64,000 bases of DNA from the NCBI GenBank assembly GCA_016858145.1, contig JAEHOE010000038.1, positions 248,001 to 312,000 of the forward strand, read 5' to 3'. How positions within the stretch are numbered: the stretch's first letter is position 1; each line of letters opens with the position of its first letter. This document shows, one piece after another, positions 21,437-32,057 of this stretch. Position numbers and translations under genes: made by a program. This stretch comes from Edaphochlamys debaryana. Lineage: Eukaryota; Chlorophyta; Chlorophyceae; Chlamydomonadales. Under the pieces are notes generated by a model, which saw only the letters and a program-made list of their open reading frames with translations, was not told where the DNA came from and did no database searches.

Positions 21437-24400
21437 TCATCGCTTCTTGTACACGCACGCCTTGAGCGGCGGCCAAGCAATGCCACGCCCCTTGCCCTTG
21501 CCCTTCCCCTTGCCTCCGCCACCGCCCCCGCCCGCGCCGCCGGCCCCGTTCCCGACCTTCTGCAGCACCCACACCACAAACATACGGTTGGACGCGTCCT
21601 CCGACACGAGTTTGAGCCCCAGTCGCTTGAGGCACCCCAGGAAGGGCCGGAAGTCCTCCTCGCCTGCAGCGCCGCCGCCCCCGCCTGCGCCCCGGCCGTG
21701 GCCCGCGGCCCCATCCTCGTCATCCTCCTCATCGCTGCCGCCATCGTCCCGGTCGCCCCCACCCTGTGCGAAGCGGCTGCGGACCTGCGGGAGGTATAGG
21801 TATGGAAGGGCCGTTCACCCGAAGGGGGATCGTGAGGAGGGGGGATGGCCGTAGTGGTTGGGGGTGGGAGATCGCAGGGCTGCGTGTCTAAGCTGCCAAG
21901 GAAAGGGGCCCAGGGCGGCCCGAGCTCCCTCTGCGCCTGTCCTGTCCCTCGCCGTACGCGCCCGCCCACCTCCGCGATCCACAGCCAGCCCTTGGGCTTA
22001 AGCACGCGCACCGCCTCCTGAGGTAGGCAGGGGAAGCGAAGGGGGAACCAGTCAAGGCGCGGGACGGGACGCCCAAACACTGCCTCTCTGGCACCCCATT
22101 TGGGACCCATCTGGGCCTGCAATGGACCCCATGTGGCCCCGATCTGGGCCCAGTCACGTTAGCCCAACTCCAAGGTCTCGAAGCTCACCTCGAGGTACAG
22201 TCCGTAGTCTGTCCCCATGAGTGCAAGAGAGAAGATGGCTGCGTCCACCGATGCGTCCCCCAGGGGCACGTCGGCCATGTTGCAGGCGATGACCCCGGGG
22301 GCCGAGGACACCAGGTCGAACGAGTGCACCTTCTGCGGGGCGGAACGGCAACGGAAGAGCCAGAGGCGGGTCATTAGGGGCTCGTAGGGGGGCCGGTCCA
22401 GCATATTAAGGGATACGGTATGAGGCGGGGGCGAGGGAGTGCACCTTCTGCGCGCACGATGAGGCGAAGAGGCGGGTCAAGAGGCGGGGAGCTGGTGAAG
22501 AAAAATAGTGAGGACGGGGCATGGGCGTAGGTTGGAGGCCGGGGGGCCGTGCACTGCGGGTGGCAGCTCGGCTACGCTCCAGCGCACAAGTTTTAAACAC
22601 GGCAGCCTCGCCGCCGCCGCTGCCCCAGTCTCCTCGCAAATCCCCTCAGTCGGACCCCCTGAGCCGGTACCCGCCTGCGCCGCCTTGGCCGCTATCTTGG
22701 CGTCGCCACAGCCAAAGTCCGCGACCTCCTTGACCTCGTTCCTGGCAGGGCAGGGAAGCGTTGCGAGGGGCAGGGAGGAGCGCACAGCGGATTAGCGGAT
22801 CAGGTGCAGGCAGCAAGAGTGCGATAGGGTGCGCCGCCTGCCCGCCTTTCTCGTTCCCACGACTCCCATCTCAGCTCAAACTGCTGCAACCAGTTCTTTC
22901 CTCCATCGTCCTTTCCGCCCGCCTCATCGCCTCCGACTGCTCTCTTACCCGTCGCGCCCCCCAACGCATGTCGTAACACCTCACAACCGCCCTCTCGCCC
23001 CACAACCGCCTTCCCCGCGCCCCCACCGATTGGCCGCCAGCCATGCCAGGGCCACGTCCACGGGCTGCTTGGGCCAGGCCTTGGTCTGGCTCTGGAAGCC
23101 ATCGTGGTACTGCCAGAAGAGCTCCGGCTGGGTCTGGGGTGCAAGGAGGAAGCGTTGCGGCATGTGACAATACGTGGGAAGGGCGGGTCAGCACGGGGAA
23201 AGATGGGCAGGGTTGGGAGTCAGAGGCGTAGGAGGGCTCAGGCTCGATCGGCGCGGTCCACAGGCTTTCGCTAGTGTTGGTTTAGCTGTGGGGAGCCGCC
23301 ATGAGCAGCGCAGGCCCACGGGAGGCCCAACGCAGGCCCAGACAGTACAGCCCGGGCCCACCTTCATGAGCTTGTAGGCCTCGCCGCCGGTACGGGTGTA
23401 CAGCTCCTCATTCAGGTGCCGGAACCGCCCGCCCGCGAGCCGCGCCCGCAGCTTGTCCAGGAAGCCCCCGCCCGCCGCCGGCTGCTTGCCGCCGCCGGCC
23501 GCCTGCCCCACGCCTCCCTTGCCGCCCGCACGGCGCGCGGCCGGGCCCGCGTCTGCCCCGTCAGCCGCGGCGGCGGAGGCGGAGGCCTGTCCGGCCGCGA
23601 CGGCGGCGGCAGCAGCGGCGCCGGCGCGTTGCTGCATGGCAGCCATGGCCTGGGCGTGCGTGAGCTTCTTCGGCGCTGCCCCGCCGTCGGCAGCAGTGCC
23701 CGAGCGACCGCCGAGGGCGTCCGCAAGGGACGGGGCCGCAGCGGCAGCGGCGGCTGGGGCGGCGGCGGGGGTCGCTGCAGCGGCGGCAGCAGCGGGCGGC
23801 TTGGCCCCGGCCCCGGCACCGGCCTTCTGCTTCTTGGCAGGCGGCGGTGCGGCTGCCTCCTCCCGCGGCGCCTCCTGCCCCTCCTGGTGCGCCTGCTTGC
23901 GGGCCGGCTTCTGCGGCTTGCCCGCCGGTGCCGCCTTGCCTGCCGACTCGTCGCCGCCGCGCTGCGGCTGCAGGCCCGCCGCCTTAGCCCCTCGCTTCCC
24001 GGCCTCCTGCTTCCCCACGCCTTGCTGCTCTGCCGCATCCGCGGCGCCCTGCTGAGCCTTCGCGCCCTCGCCCTTGGCGCCCGTTGCTCCCTTGCCGCCC
24101 TTGGCCGCCTGGCCCGCTTGGGCCCCCTGCTCATGCTCCTGCCCGGCCTCCCGCTTGGACCCTGCGGCCCCGGCGGCGGCCGGCGGCGCCCCCTTTTGGG
24201 ACTTCTTGCCAAGCTGCGGCTGTTTCGCCTGCGCCTGCGCCTGAGGCTGTGGCCGCGTGTCTTCGTTGCCCGCCTGGCCCTTGGCCTTGGCCTTGGGTTC
24301 GGCCTTGCCCTTGCCCTTGGTCTCGCCCTTGGCCTGAGCAGCTTGCGACGTGGACGGCAGGCCCTGCGGCTCTACCGGCCCCTCAGATTCCTGCTCTACG

Positions 24401-25731
24401 CGCGGCCGCTTGGCGCCAGGCCCCTTGAGCACTGGCGCCGCCGCCCCTGCCGCCACCACGGCCTTCCCGCCGAAGCCGCCCTCGCCGCCCTCCGTGCCCT
24501 TGCTCTGCTTCTGCTGCAGGCCCTGCTGCTTCCGCCCGGGCTGCCCCTCTAGCTCCGCCTCCGGCTGTGCCTCCGGCTGGGCTGGCGCCTGCCGCACCTG
24601 CCCTTTTGCCTTCTTGGCTTGTGCCGCGCCCTTGCCCGCCCCTGCAGGTTCGCGGTTCCCGGCGGCTGGCGACGGTCCTGTGCTGGGGGCAGTCGGGCCG
24701 GCCGCATCCACGGCCTGGGCCTGGGCCTGGGCCTTGGCGCCCTTGGGCCCCTTGCCAGCCTTCGCCTGCGGGCCTGCGGTGGGCCCCGATGGGCCCGCCT
24801 GGTCCTCTGCGAGCACGCCCGCACCAGGCGTTCCGGGCGGCCGCGTGGCGGCCCCAGCGGCCGAGGCGGTGGCGGACCCTGCTCCGGGCTTGGCCTTGCC
24901 GGGCTTGGGCCCCACAGCATCGCCAGCAGCAGCCTTGGGCGCCTGCTCGGCCCCGAGCTTGAATTTGTTCTTGCTCTTTGGGGCGTGCTGGCTCGGGCCA
25001 GGCTGCTCAGCTGGCACCGCGGGCGCCGCGGGCGCCGTGCCACCCGCCTCGGCGGTGGGAGCAGACCCCGTGTCGAGCCCTGCCTCCGCCCCCGCCAGAG
25101 CCCCGGTTGCTGCCTTGCCGCCGGAAGCTCCCTGTGTTTGCTTGGCGCTCTTGCTCTTGCCCTTGCCTGCGTCTGCAGCCGTAGCTGCGGGTTGTGACCC
25201 AAGGTCCTCTGCGGGCTGACGCTTCAGCTTCTTCCCGCTCCCCGAGACAGCGATGGGCTCCGATACCCCAGACGGCCCTGCCTCTCCTGCAGCTCCTTCA
25301 GCGTCTGAAGCTTTGGTATCGCGAGCTTTCTCCGCCAGCTGTTGCTCCGCCTGGGCAGCCCGCTTCTTGCCGCGGGCAGGCGGGGCCGAGGCCTCTGGCT
25401 TGGGCTCGCGGGACCCCGGTTTGGCACGCGCCGCCGCCGGGTCGGATCCCGCGTCCGCCGCCGCGGCTCGCGGAGCACCGCTGCCATCGAGCTCAGCCGC
25501 GAGGAGTCCCTTGAAGCTGACCGGCTTGTCGAGGAGGTCCTCCAGAGCTTTGTGCGAGACGTGCTTGTTGCTTTTCTTCTTCTTGTCTGCACGTGCCGCT
25601 ACGAGTCTTTTCGGGGCTTTAGGATATGCGACAGAGTTTGTGTGGCCGCTGCTGAAAGCGTCGCCAAAGGCATCTCCGGAATCCCAGCTCCCGAAGTCCA
25701 GAACCGGACCTCCTCCATCCTCGAAGTCCAT
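21437..25731 (-). CDS. RRP8: Ribosomal RNA-processing protein 8 (25S/28S rRNA m1A methyltransferase)
   Basis: Six exons on the minus strand give about 1027 aa: 23362-25731, 23027-23133, 22675-22741, 22189-22332, 21970-22017, 21437-21784. RRP8-family landmarks begin at the end of exon 1 (LDKLRARLAGGRFRHLNEEL, YTRTGGEA) and continue as LFWQYHDGFQSQTKAWPKQP, the SAM-binding ADFGCGDAKIA (about 833-843), FDLVSSAPGVIACNMADVPL, VRVLKPKGWLWIAEV and a C-terminal ACVYKKR. RRP8 methylates a conserved adenine of the large-subunit rRNA in the nucleolus. Exon 1 adds about 750 residues of Lys/Ala/Gly/Pro/Gln low complexity, far longer than yeast or human RRP8 and probably a disordered nucleolar tail. The end of exon 3 is uncertain: a GC donor after 22675 restores the family's usual spacing, while a GT donor 99 nt further on would add 33 residues. 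Confidence 0.9.
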
Positions 25732-28175
25732 TCCTACCGCGTGTGCTAGACGTCACGAATCAGCTATTGATAAAGTAGAAGGGCAGACGACTGGCGCCCC
25801 CAATTGGGGTGTACTGATGCACACGCCCGAGCACCCACGCGCTCAAGCTGACCCTTCGTATGGTGTGACCTGCTATAGACGCTCAGGACTGTTTGGTCAG
25901 CTTGCTTTAGGCGGCAAGGCTCGAGGCAAGTTCTTGCGCCCGCCTCGGCCCACGAGCTTCTTCTTCACAAACCGTGCAGCAGCAGACACGCCGTAGGCTG
26001 CATATACATACACCCAAATATATATCGCAACTCTGACATTTCGGGCTGGCGAAGTTCTGCCCGAGGGGTCACTCGGGGCTCGGGGGCACAGCTGTATCAC
26101 TGCGGTGCGCCGCAAGGGCTCCCGGTTTAGACAAATGGCCTCTAGTTGTTGAAGGAGGTCACTTTAAGAGCACGCTGGCTCCAAGCTCACAGCGCTCACT
26201 CAAGGCGGGCCCACATCGCCGCGACTCGCGGGGTTGCCCCGCGGCGAAAGGATGAACGCGGCATCGCTGGCGCAGCCCTTTATACAGCCTCCACAATGCG
26301 AGTCGGAGGCAGGGTTGCAGGTGCACATCATGGTGTATGCCGGCGAGGACGTCGCTGAGGCGCATGCGACCCAGCCTCTGCCCAACGCGCTCACAGGTGC
26401 GTGCTGGGCTACAGTAGCATAGCCGTTGAGTGATAATATCCATAGGATGGGTCACCGGGGCATGTATTGCGGGCGGGGCCCCTTAGCTGGCCGCGGGCAG
26501 GCTCAGGGGTTGCGTTGCGGCCTTTCGGCTTCCCGGGCTTCCTGGACTTGCCCGCGGCACACGCCGCCAAAATGCCGCCGCGGACCAGCCACTGAAGTTC
26601 ATACTGATTTGCGGACGTGCCCCTCAACCGCAGTGCTCGCGCCACGACCACGACTAACGGTACCTGAACGGGCGCCGGTGACGTTGCCATCGCCAACCCC
26701 CGCGCAAGGGGGAACCGTGTGTGGCCGGAAGCGCTCTTGGCAGGAAGTCTCTGGCCCTATGTCCGAGAGGGCGTAGTTGATACGACGTGAGGCAAGGCCG
26801 CCTGACGGCGGTGGCCGCCATTGTGGGGTTTTGGGGTACAGCTGGCGGCGGTTGCTCGCCGTGCCTCCTGCAACCGCCTCCCGCATACCTCTCCCTTGAC
26901 GCGAAGGGCGGTCGTCCCTCGACTCATCTTGGCTCTCAAGCCCACTGTGTGGCTTAGCACTCTAGGTGACAGGAGTTTCTGGTTTAGCTCGAAGGGGGCG
27001 ACATAGCTGCCAGGGGACGCCGCCAGCGCGGACGTTGTCCTGGGCAGAGGATATCAGATGCAGGCAAGCAACCGGCGTTTTGCCAAATCTTAGGCCGCGT
27101 ACGCTGCCCGGATAGGAACAGCCGGACTGCGAGAATGGTCGGGAGGCTTGGAGGATTTATGAGGTGGCTTGGATCCGAACTGGGCCGGGTCGGAGCGGCT
27201 GGCAACGTGGGCTTGAGGTATGGGCGAATACCCCCTTGTGGGGCCGGCATCCCGGTGTAATTGGTTAGGGGTAGGCATGTGCAATGACTATGGTCATCTT
27301 GTCATGAGCCGGAGCCCGGAGGCCGCTTTGAGGCTGGGCAACGCGTTTTGGAGCACGGAGAAACCGCGAGGTGTCACTCGGTGAAGCAGAGTGGACAATG
27401 TGGAGTACCGCAGACGGCAAGAGGCTTATGCTGTGCTGCTCAGATAAAGTATGCATAGGCAGGCTGACCTGTAACGACTAAAGGCGACTAGCACTGGAGC
27501 TCCTTTCAGGGTAAATCCGTTCGGGCTGCACCACTCAGCCACGCTGTATGCGGATCGGTCATACCCATGCGGCCGCCAGCACTGCACCACAGCCCCCACC
27601 ACTTCGCGTCGTCTGCTTCAACAGAGCATACTCAGACTCATGAAGCAGCGGAGCGTGATGCGGTTCATAACCGTACACTTCAGTGCCAAAGGCCCCTCAC
27701 TCGTCTATCCAAACTCCAGCCTGCCGGCATGCCTCATGCCGCTCCCCGTGACCTGCACGCTCTGCTCTCCTCAACAGCGTCTACCCAGATTTCTGCTCCA
27801 CTGTCAGCCTCTCGCCTACGTTACCTACACGAGTCTGCGCCTGCGCTGCTACCAAATGCCTAACTAGCATGCCAAGACGCCGGACCCAAGTCAATCTGGC
27901 GCAGAGTCAGGCACTCTGGCGCAGGCGAGCATGCCACAACCACACGAGGAAGTCCTTCCAGGCAGCCCGACCCAAAGCCGCAGTGCGAGTGGCCCGCGTC
28001 CGCACAATACCGCCCGCGTCAGCACAGCTCAGCCTGCCACCACATCCGGCAGCCAAACCGTTCACAGCCCAACCAACAGCGTCACCACAGGCCTGGGCAC
28101 GCGGCGTGTGCCAAAGCATGCCTCATGCCTCCTACCCCCGGCGGCCGCGTGTGCCAAAGCTCCCCTGGAGCGCCG
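25732..28175. other. 2.4-kb stretch without a supported gene
   Basis: It contains the RRP8 promoter (an AT-rich TATATATA run lies near 26020) and the 3' flank of the coiled-coil gene. One short open stretch on + (26252-26393, starting MNAASLAQPFIQ and ending at a possible GT donor) could be an isolated first exon, but no continuing exon was found. Nothing else could be supported. Confidence 0.4.
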
Positions 28176-31100
28176 TCACTTGAACTTGGGTTTGGACTGC
28201 AGCCCTGCCCGGTACGGCCGGCTGGGGGACACGTGTGGCAGGCGCGGGTTGGGCAGCGAGGGTATGCTATTGGTGCTGGACTTTGGCGAGCCCAGACCGC
28301 TGCCGCCGCCCGGCCCGCCGCCCTGCGAGCGGGAGGAAAGCAAGGCGAGGATAGGGGCCGCGTTATGAGAATTGGTGGGGCTGCAGTGGGGAATAGAAAT
28401 AGAAATAGCTAACGCCGGGTTGCCCCTGGCGTGGGTTAAGGAGGGCGGGTTGGTTAGACCCGCCACCATGGCTGCAGTGGGGAAATGGCGCCGCAGGGCC
28501 GCTCTACGGGATGGTGGGCTCATTTCAAGGTTGGACGGGTCGTGCTAGCCGGGGGCCTGCCTGCCTACGGACGTAGTTTTCGCAAGCACGCCCAGCCCGC
28601 TATGCCACAAGCTTTAGTTTCATTATCCCTATCGCTTGTGATTGAGAGCATGAGGGAAACTTATCGACCGATCGCTCATCGGCGCATCGGCACATTCGGC
28701 ACATTTCACATTTGCCCTGAGGCCCGCGGTGACTCTCCCGGCCAAGCAGTGAGTCTTGCCTGTAGCCTAGGCGCCAGACTCGAACATTGGCCCCCCTGGG
28801 GGGGACCACGGGGCTCAGCCCTTTTCCTGCCTTCAGGCAGCCACCCTTGTCGCAAGTGCATGTAGACCGAGCTCACCTGGGCCTGCTGCAGGGAGAGCTG
28901 TAGCATCTCGATCTGGCCCATCATGTCCTTGCGCTCCTCCAGACCGGCCTGGGGAGTGCGGAGGAAGAGCACGAGGACGGGTGGGAAGGGGACGGGGGCG
29001 TTTCGGTTCTGGCCCGGTGCCAGGGGCAATGGAGCAAGCCTGCCGTGGCACACACCTTGGGAGCCGGGAATGTTGCTGCACCCCTGTGTCGTGCCCACAG
29101 TAAGCTGCGCCCTTGACTTTGTTCATTGGTTCTGGTCTTCTGGTTCACAACCCTACTGACCTCCAGGAGTAAGGGCTCACCCGCATACCGTTGCCCCCCG
29201 GACCGCTCCGCCCACTGTGAGCCCGCACCGCAATGTATCCACGAGCACGCCCCTGCCACGTCCCTGGCGACCTGCCACACCCCACGAGCACTCATCCGCT
29301 CGCCTGCCGCACCTGAAGCGCCCCACGCATCTGCGCCAGCTCCGCCTCCCTCGTCCGAATGATCTCCGACAGCCTCCCCAGCTGCCCCTCCATCATGGCA
29401 AGCATGCTCATGTCCACCGCCGGCTGGGGTGGTACGGGCGCTGGTGCTGGTGCCGGCGCTAGTGCCGGTGCTGGTGCCGCTGCGGTCTTGGGCGGTGAGG
29501 CGGCGGGGGCCGGGGCGGCTGCAGCAGGCGCGGGCCTGGGCTGTTGCTGTGCCTTGGCAAGCTGGCCCTCGAGCTCCTTGATGCGGGCCTTGAGCGCCTT
29601 TTCGGAGAACTGGGTGCTGCTGAGCTGTGTGCGGATTGAGTCGGCTTCGGTCTTGAGCTGCGTAAGTTTGGCCTGCGCGGGTGAAGCGCGGGGAGCAGTG
29701 GGGTGGGCAGGGAAGGGCTTGCAGAGTCGGTGGTCAGGTGGCTGGTTCAAGGGTCGAGCCGCATACCGCAATGCTGGTCGAGTTGAGAGGGCGACGGCTG
29801 GTGAGGGGGCCGTGTGGAGAAGTAGCACGCACGATGACCGACCGTACCTGGAGCTCCGCCACGGCCGCCTGTGCTGTCGCCAGCTGCTGCTTGGTCGTCG
29901 ACAGCTCTGACCCGGCCTTGGCAAGCCGCTGCGCGTTCGCCTGCTCCATCTGGGGAAGGCCAACCACAACGTATGAGAAGACAGAAGAGCAAGGGAGGCA
30001 ATGTGCATTCTTGGCCGAGTCCAAAGGCGGTCGGCGGTCAGGGACTTAGTATCCTCTCCGGAGCTGTAAGGCAGTATCGGTACCCCCTGGAAACTGGAAG
30101 CCGCCGTCGCGGACAGTGAGCTACGAGCCTCAAGTCGCTAGGGCAGGCACTCCCAAAGGTACCCAAAGGATTGTGCAAGCCCCTAGGGCTCCAGCCGCAC
30201 GCTCACCGCTGCGGCTCCTGCGCGAGGCCCCCGCTGTGCCGCCGCCGCTGCCGCCGCCTCCGACGCCGCCGCCGCCCGCGCCGCCGCCAGGGCCTGTTCG
30301 AGCTGCTGCTGGTGCGCTCTCCGCGTCTCCGCGATCTTGGCCATGAAGCTCTCCTGCGTTGTGTGCAATGCAGCCATGCAAGCGAGGCCGGCTGCGTTAT
30401 CCAGCTGCCGCGGAACCGCCACATTGCCTCACCACACCCACAACACCCCCCGCAAGATCGGCCAACCAGCACGTACCGCCCCGTGCTCTGCCCCGCCCTA
30501 CCCAGCTCGCAACCGCTACGCTCCAAAGCCCCGACCCGGCCTCCCCACACACAAACGTGCCTGCAGCTCGCTCGTCCTCCGTGCGGCCGCCTCGGCCTGC
30601 TGCGCCAGATCCGCCTCCGCCCGCTGCAGCTGCCCCCGCGCTCCGTCCAGCTCGGCCTGCAGGCGGTGGAGCTCCGCGGAGGGGCCGTCGGCGGCGGAGG
30701 TGGTCACCACCGCCTGCCGCGCCTGCGCCCTGAGGGAGAGGTGGCGGAGGTGCACGGGAGCGCGGAGGGAGGGTGCATGTGGCTGAGTGGGGGTGGCGGG
30801 CGGGGTAGGCGAAGCAGGTGGTGGGGCTTGCCCCGCCTGTGGGTCAGGCAGGGACGGTAACCCACTACCCGTCCCGCCTCTGCACCCCGCAACGAAGCTG
30901 GCCTCAGCCCCACCGAGTAGGCCCCGAAACAGGTTCAGACAAACCTACTTGTTGATCTCCAGTGCCTCCTTAAGCTGCTTTTGCAGGGAAGCCACCTCAT
31001 CCGCCTGGGACCCGTGGGCCTGCATGGCATGGCAGGGCAGCGCGTGGGGGACCTTGGCCAATGATACTCCCCTGTCCCCAGCGCCCTGGGGCCCCATCTC

Positions 31101-31621
31101 CCACACAATGGAAATGCAGGAGGTGACTGACAGGCAGCCTCCTTGCACAACGGGTCTGGCGCGCCGAAGGCGAGGGGAGGTGGCGAGCGTTGCAAGTGGC
31201 CGCCCGCCATCAACCGGCACCCGCTGCACCACACACCTGGGTCGAGCTGCTTAGCGCCTGACGCATGCGGGCGATCTCTGCCCTTAACCGCACGGTCTCC
31301 GCCTCCTTGTCTGAAGCTATGCTTTGCCACTCCTGGCCAGTCTTCTGCCTGCCGAAGCGAATGTGATGAAACGGGATGGCGGCAGGCGGGAGGGACCCGG
31401 CGTCAACGCGGGGCAGCGCTGGCTATGAAGAGGCGCCGGCAGAGCGCGGCGGGCAGATCTAGCATAAGCCTGGGTGGGAGAGCTACCGACCTGGCTGCTG
31501 CTGCCTCCTTGTGCATGTTGAGCTCCTGGCGTAACGCTGTCGCCGCCGCCCGCGCCTGCGCCAGCATGTCCGCCGAGCCCGACCCCGCCAGCGCGGCCAG
31601 ACAGCGTTCCAGCTCCTCCAT
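28176..31621 (-). CDS. Coiled-coil protein of unknown function
   Basis: Nine exons on the minus strand give 436 aa: 31491-31621, 31237-31348, 30949-31019, 30561-30729, 30207-30353, 29848-29949, 29313-29672, 28877-28948, 28176-28322. Almost the whole protein is heptad-like and rich in Ala, Gln, Glu, Leu and Arg (ELHRLQAELDGARGQLQRAE, KALKARIKELEGQLAKAQ, ERKDMMGQIEMLQLSLQQAQ), broken by an Ala/Pro hinge in exon 7 and ending in a Ser/Pro/Gly-rich basic tail (SKPKFK). This fits a structural or tethering protein such as a golgin-like or centrosomal/ciliary component, but no diagnostic domain (GRIP and the like) is visible and I do not assign a family. The intron after 30561 starts GCACGT (GC-AG). 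The start codon lies 436 bp from the start of the gene on the other strand at 32058, so the two are divergently arranged. Confidence 0.75.
28379..28393. repeat. 15-bp target-site duplication, left copy
   Basis: GGCTGCAGTGGGGAA, identical to 28470-28484 on the other side of the 76-bp insertion. Confidence 0.88.
28394..28469 (-). mobile_element. 76-bp retroelement 3' end, extreme 5' truncation, with target-site duplication
   Basis: Read on the minus strand, this is a retroelement 3' end: a GGTGGCGGGTCTAACCAACC block, the CACGCCAGGG / CCGGCGTTAG motif and a tail of TATTTC units. It closely matches the end of the larger copy at 36407-37225. It is flanked by a perfect 15-bp direct repeat (28379-28393 and 28470-28484). 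It lies in the last intron of the coiled-coil gene, in the same orientation as that gene. Confidence 0.85.
28470..28484. repeat. 15-bp target-site duplication, right copy
   Basis: GGCTGCAGTGGGGAA, identical to 28379-28393. Confidence 0.88.
28794..28853 (-). repeat. Short dispersed repeat, copy 1 (inverted relative to 44258-44316)
   Basis: Read on the minus strand, about 58 bp beginning GACAAGGGTGGCTGCC and running through GGAAAAGGGCTGAGCCCCGT match 44258-44316 with only a few differences. It lies in the coiled-coil gene's last intron, close to the splice donor after 28877. Confidence 0.85.
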
Positions 31622-32057
31622 TGCTGCCGACGCCTTCCTGCCTCCCCGACCAAGCCCAGCGCCACCCCACTAGCTCGGCAGCTGCTCTCTTAGCTCAGCG
31701 CCATGTCCGCATGCTGCAGAAGTCTTTCTGGTGCCAGGCCCCAAGGAGACTACAGAAAACACTAAGGTTCAGCTACTGATGATTGCAGCCGGTAAGTTTG
31801 GTAGCTGTCGGCTTGCTATGAAGGGAAATTGCACATAGACCGCGGGCCGACGAAGGCGCTGGGCGTTCCGTGTGTAGTGGAGCAAGCGTTATGAGTAGTA
31901 CGTGTGTGCCTGGTGATTGTGTCGTGTTGCCATTGTTCGCGAGATAGCTGCATGACCCGTGCGCTTCCCAATCTCGGCGCTCACAAGCCTGCTGTCTGCC
32001 TCTGCAAAGTGCATACAATATATACATCCTGACCAACCTGATGCCGAGGTCTTCGCC
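31622..32057. other. Divergent promoter region
   Basis: This 436-bp gap separates the start codons of the coiled-coil gene (-) and the signal-peptide gene (+). It holds a TATA-like ATATATA at 32018-32024 for the + gene. No coding exon was supported. Confidence 0.55.
32018..32024 (+). promoter_or_regulatory. TATA-like box for the gene at 32058
   Basis: ATATATA stands 34 bp before the proposed ATG. The spacing suggests a very short 5' UTR and argues against using the upstream in-frame ATG at 31959. Confidence 0.45.

Noticed and set aside
23416..25219. Long open frames on + inside the RRP8 exon
   Set aside because: They are antisense shadows of a very GC-rich, low-complexity exon; the minus-strand frame continues into the conserved RRP8 domain.
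26252..26393. Possible first exon (MNAASLAQPFIQ...)
   Set aside because: Ends at a plausible GT donor but no continuing exon, homology or transcript-end signal could be tied to it.
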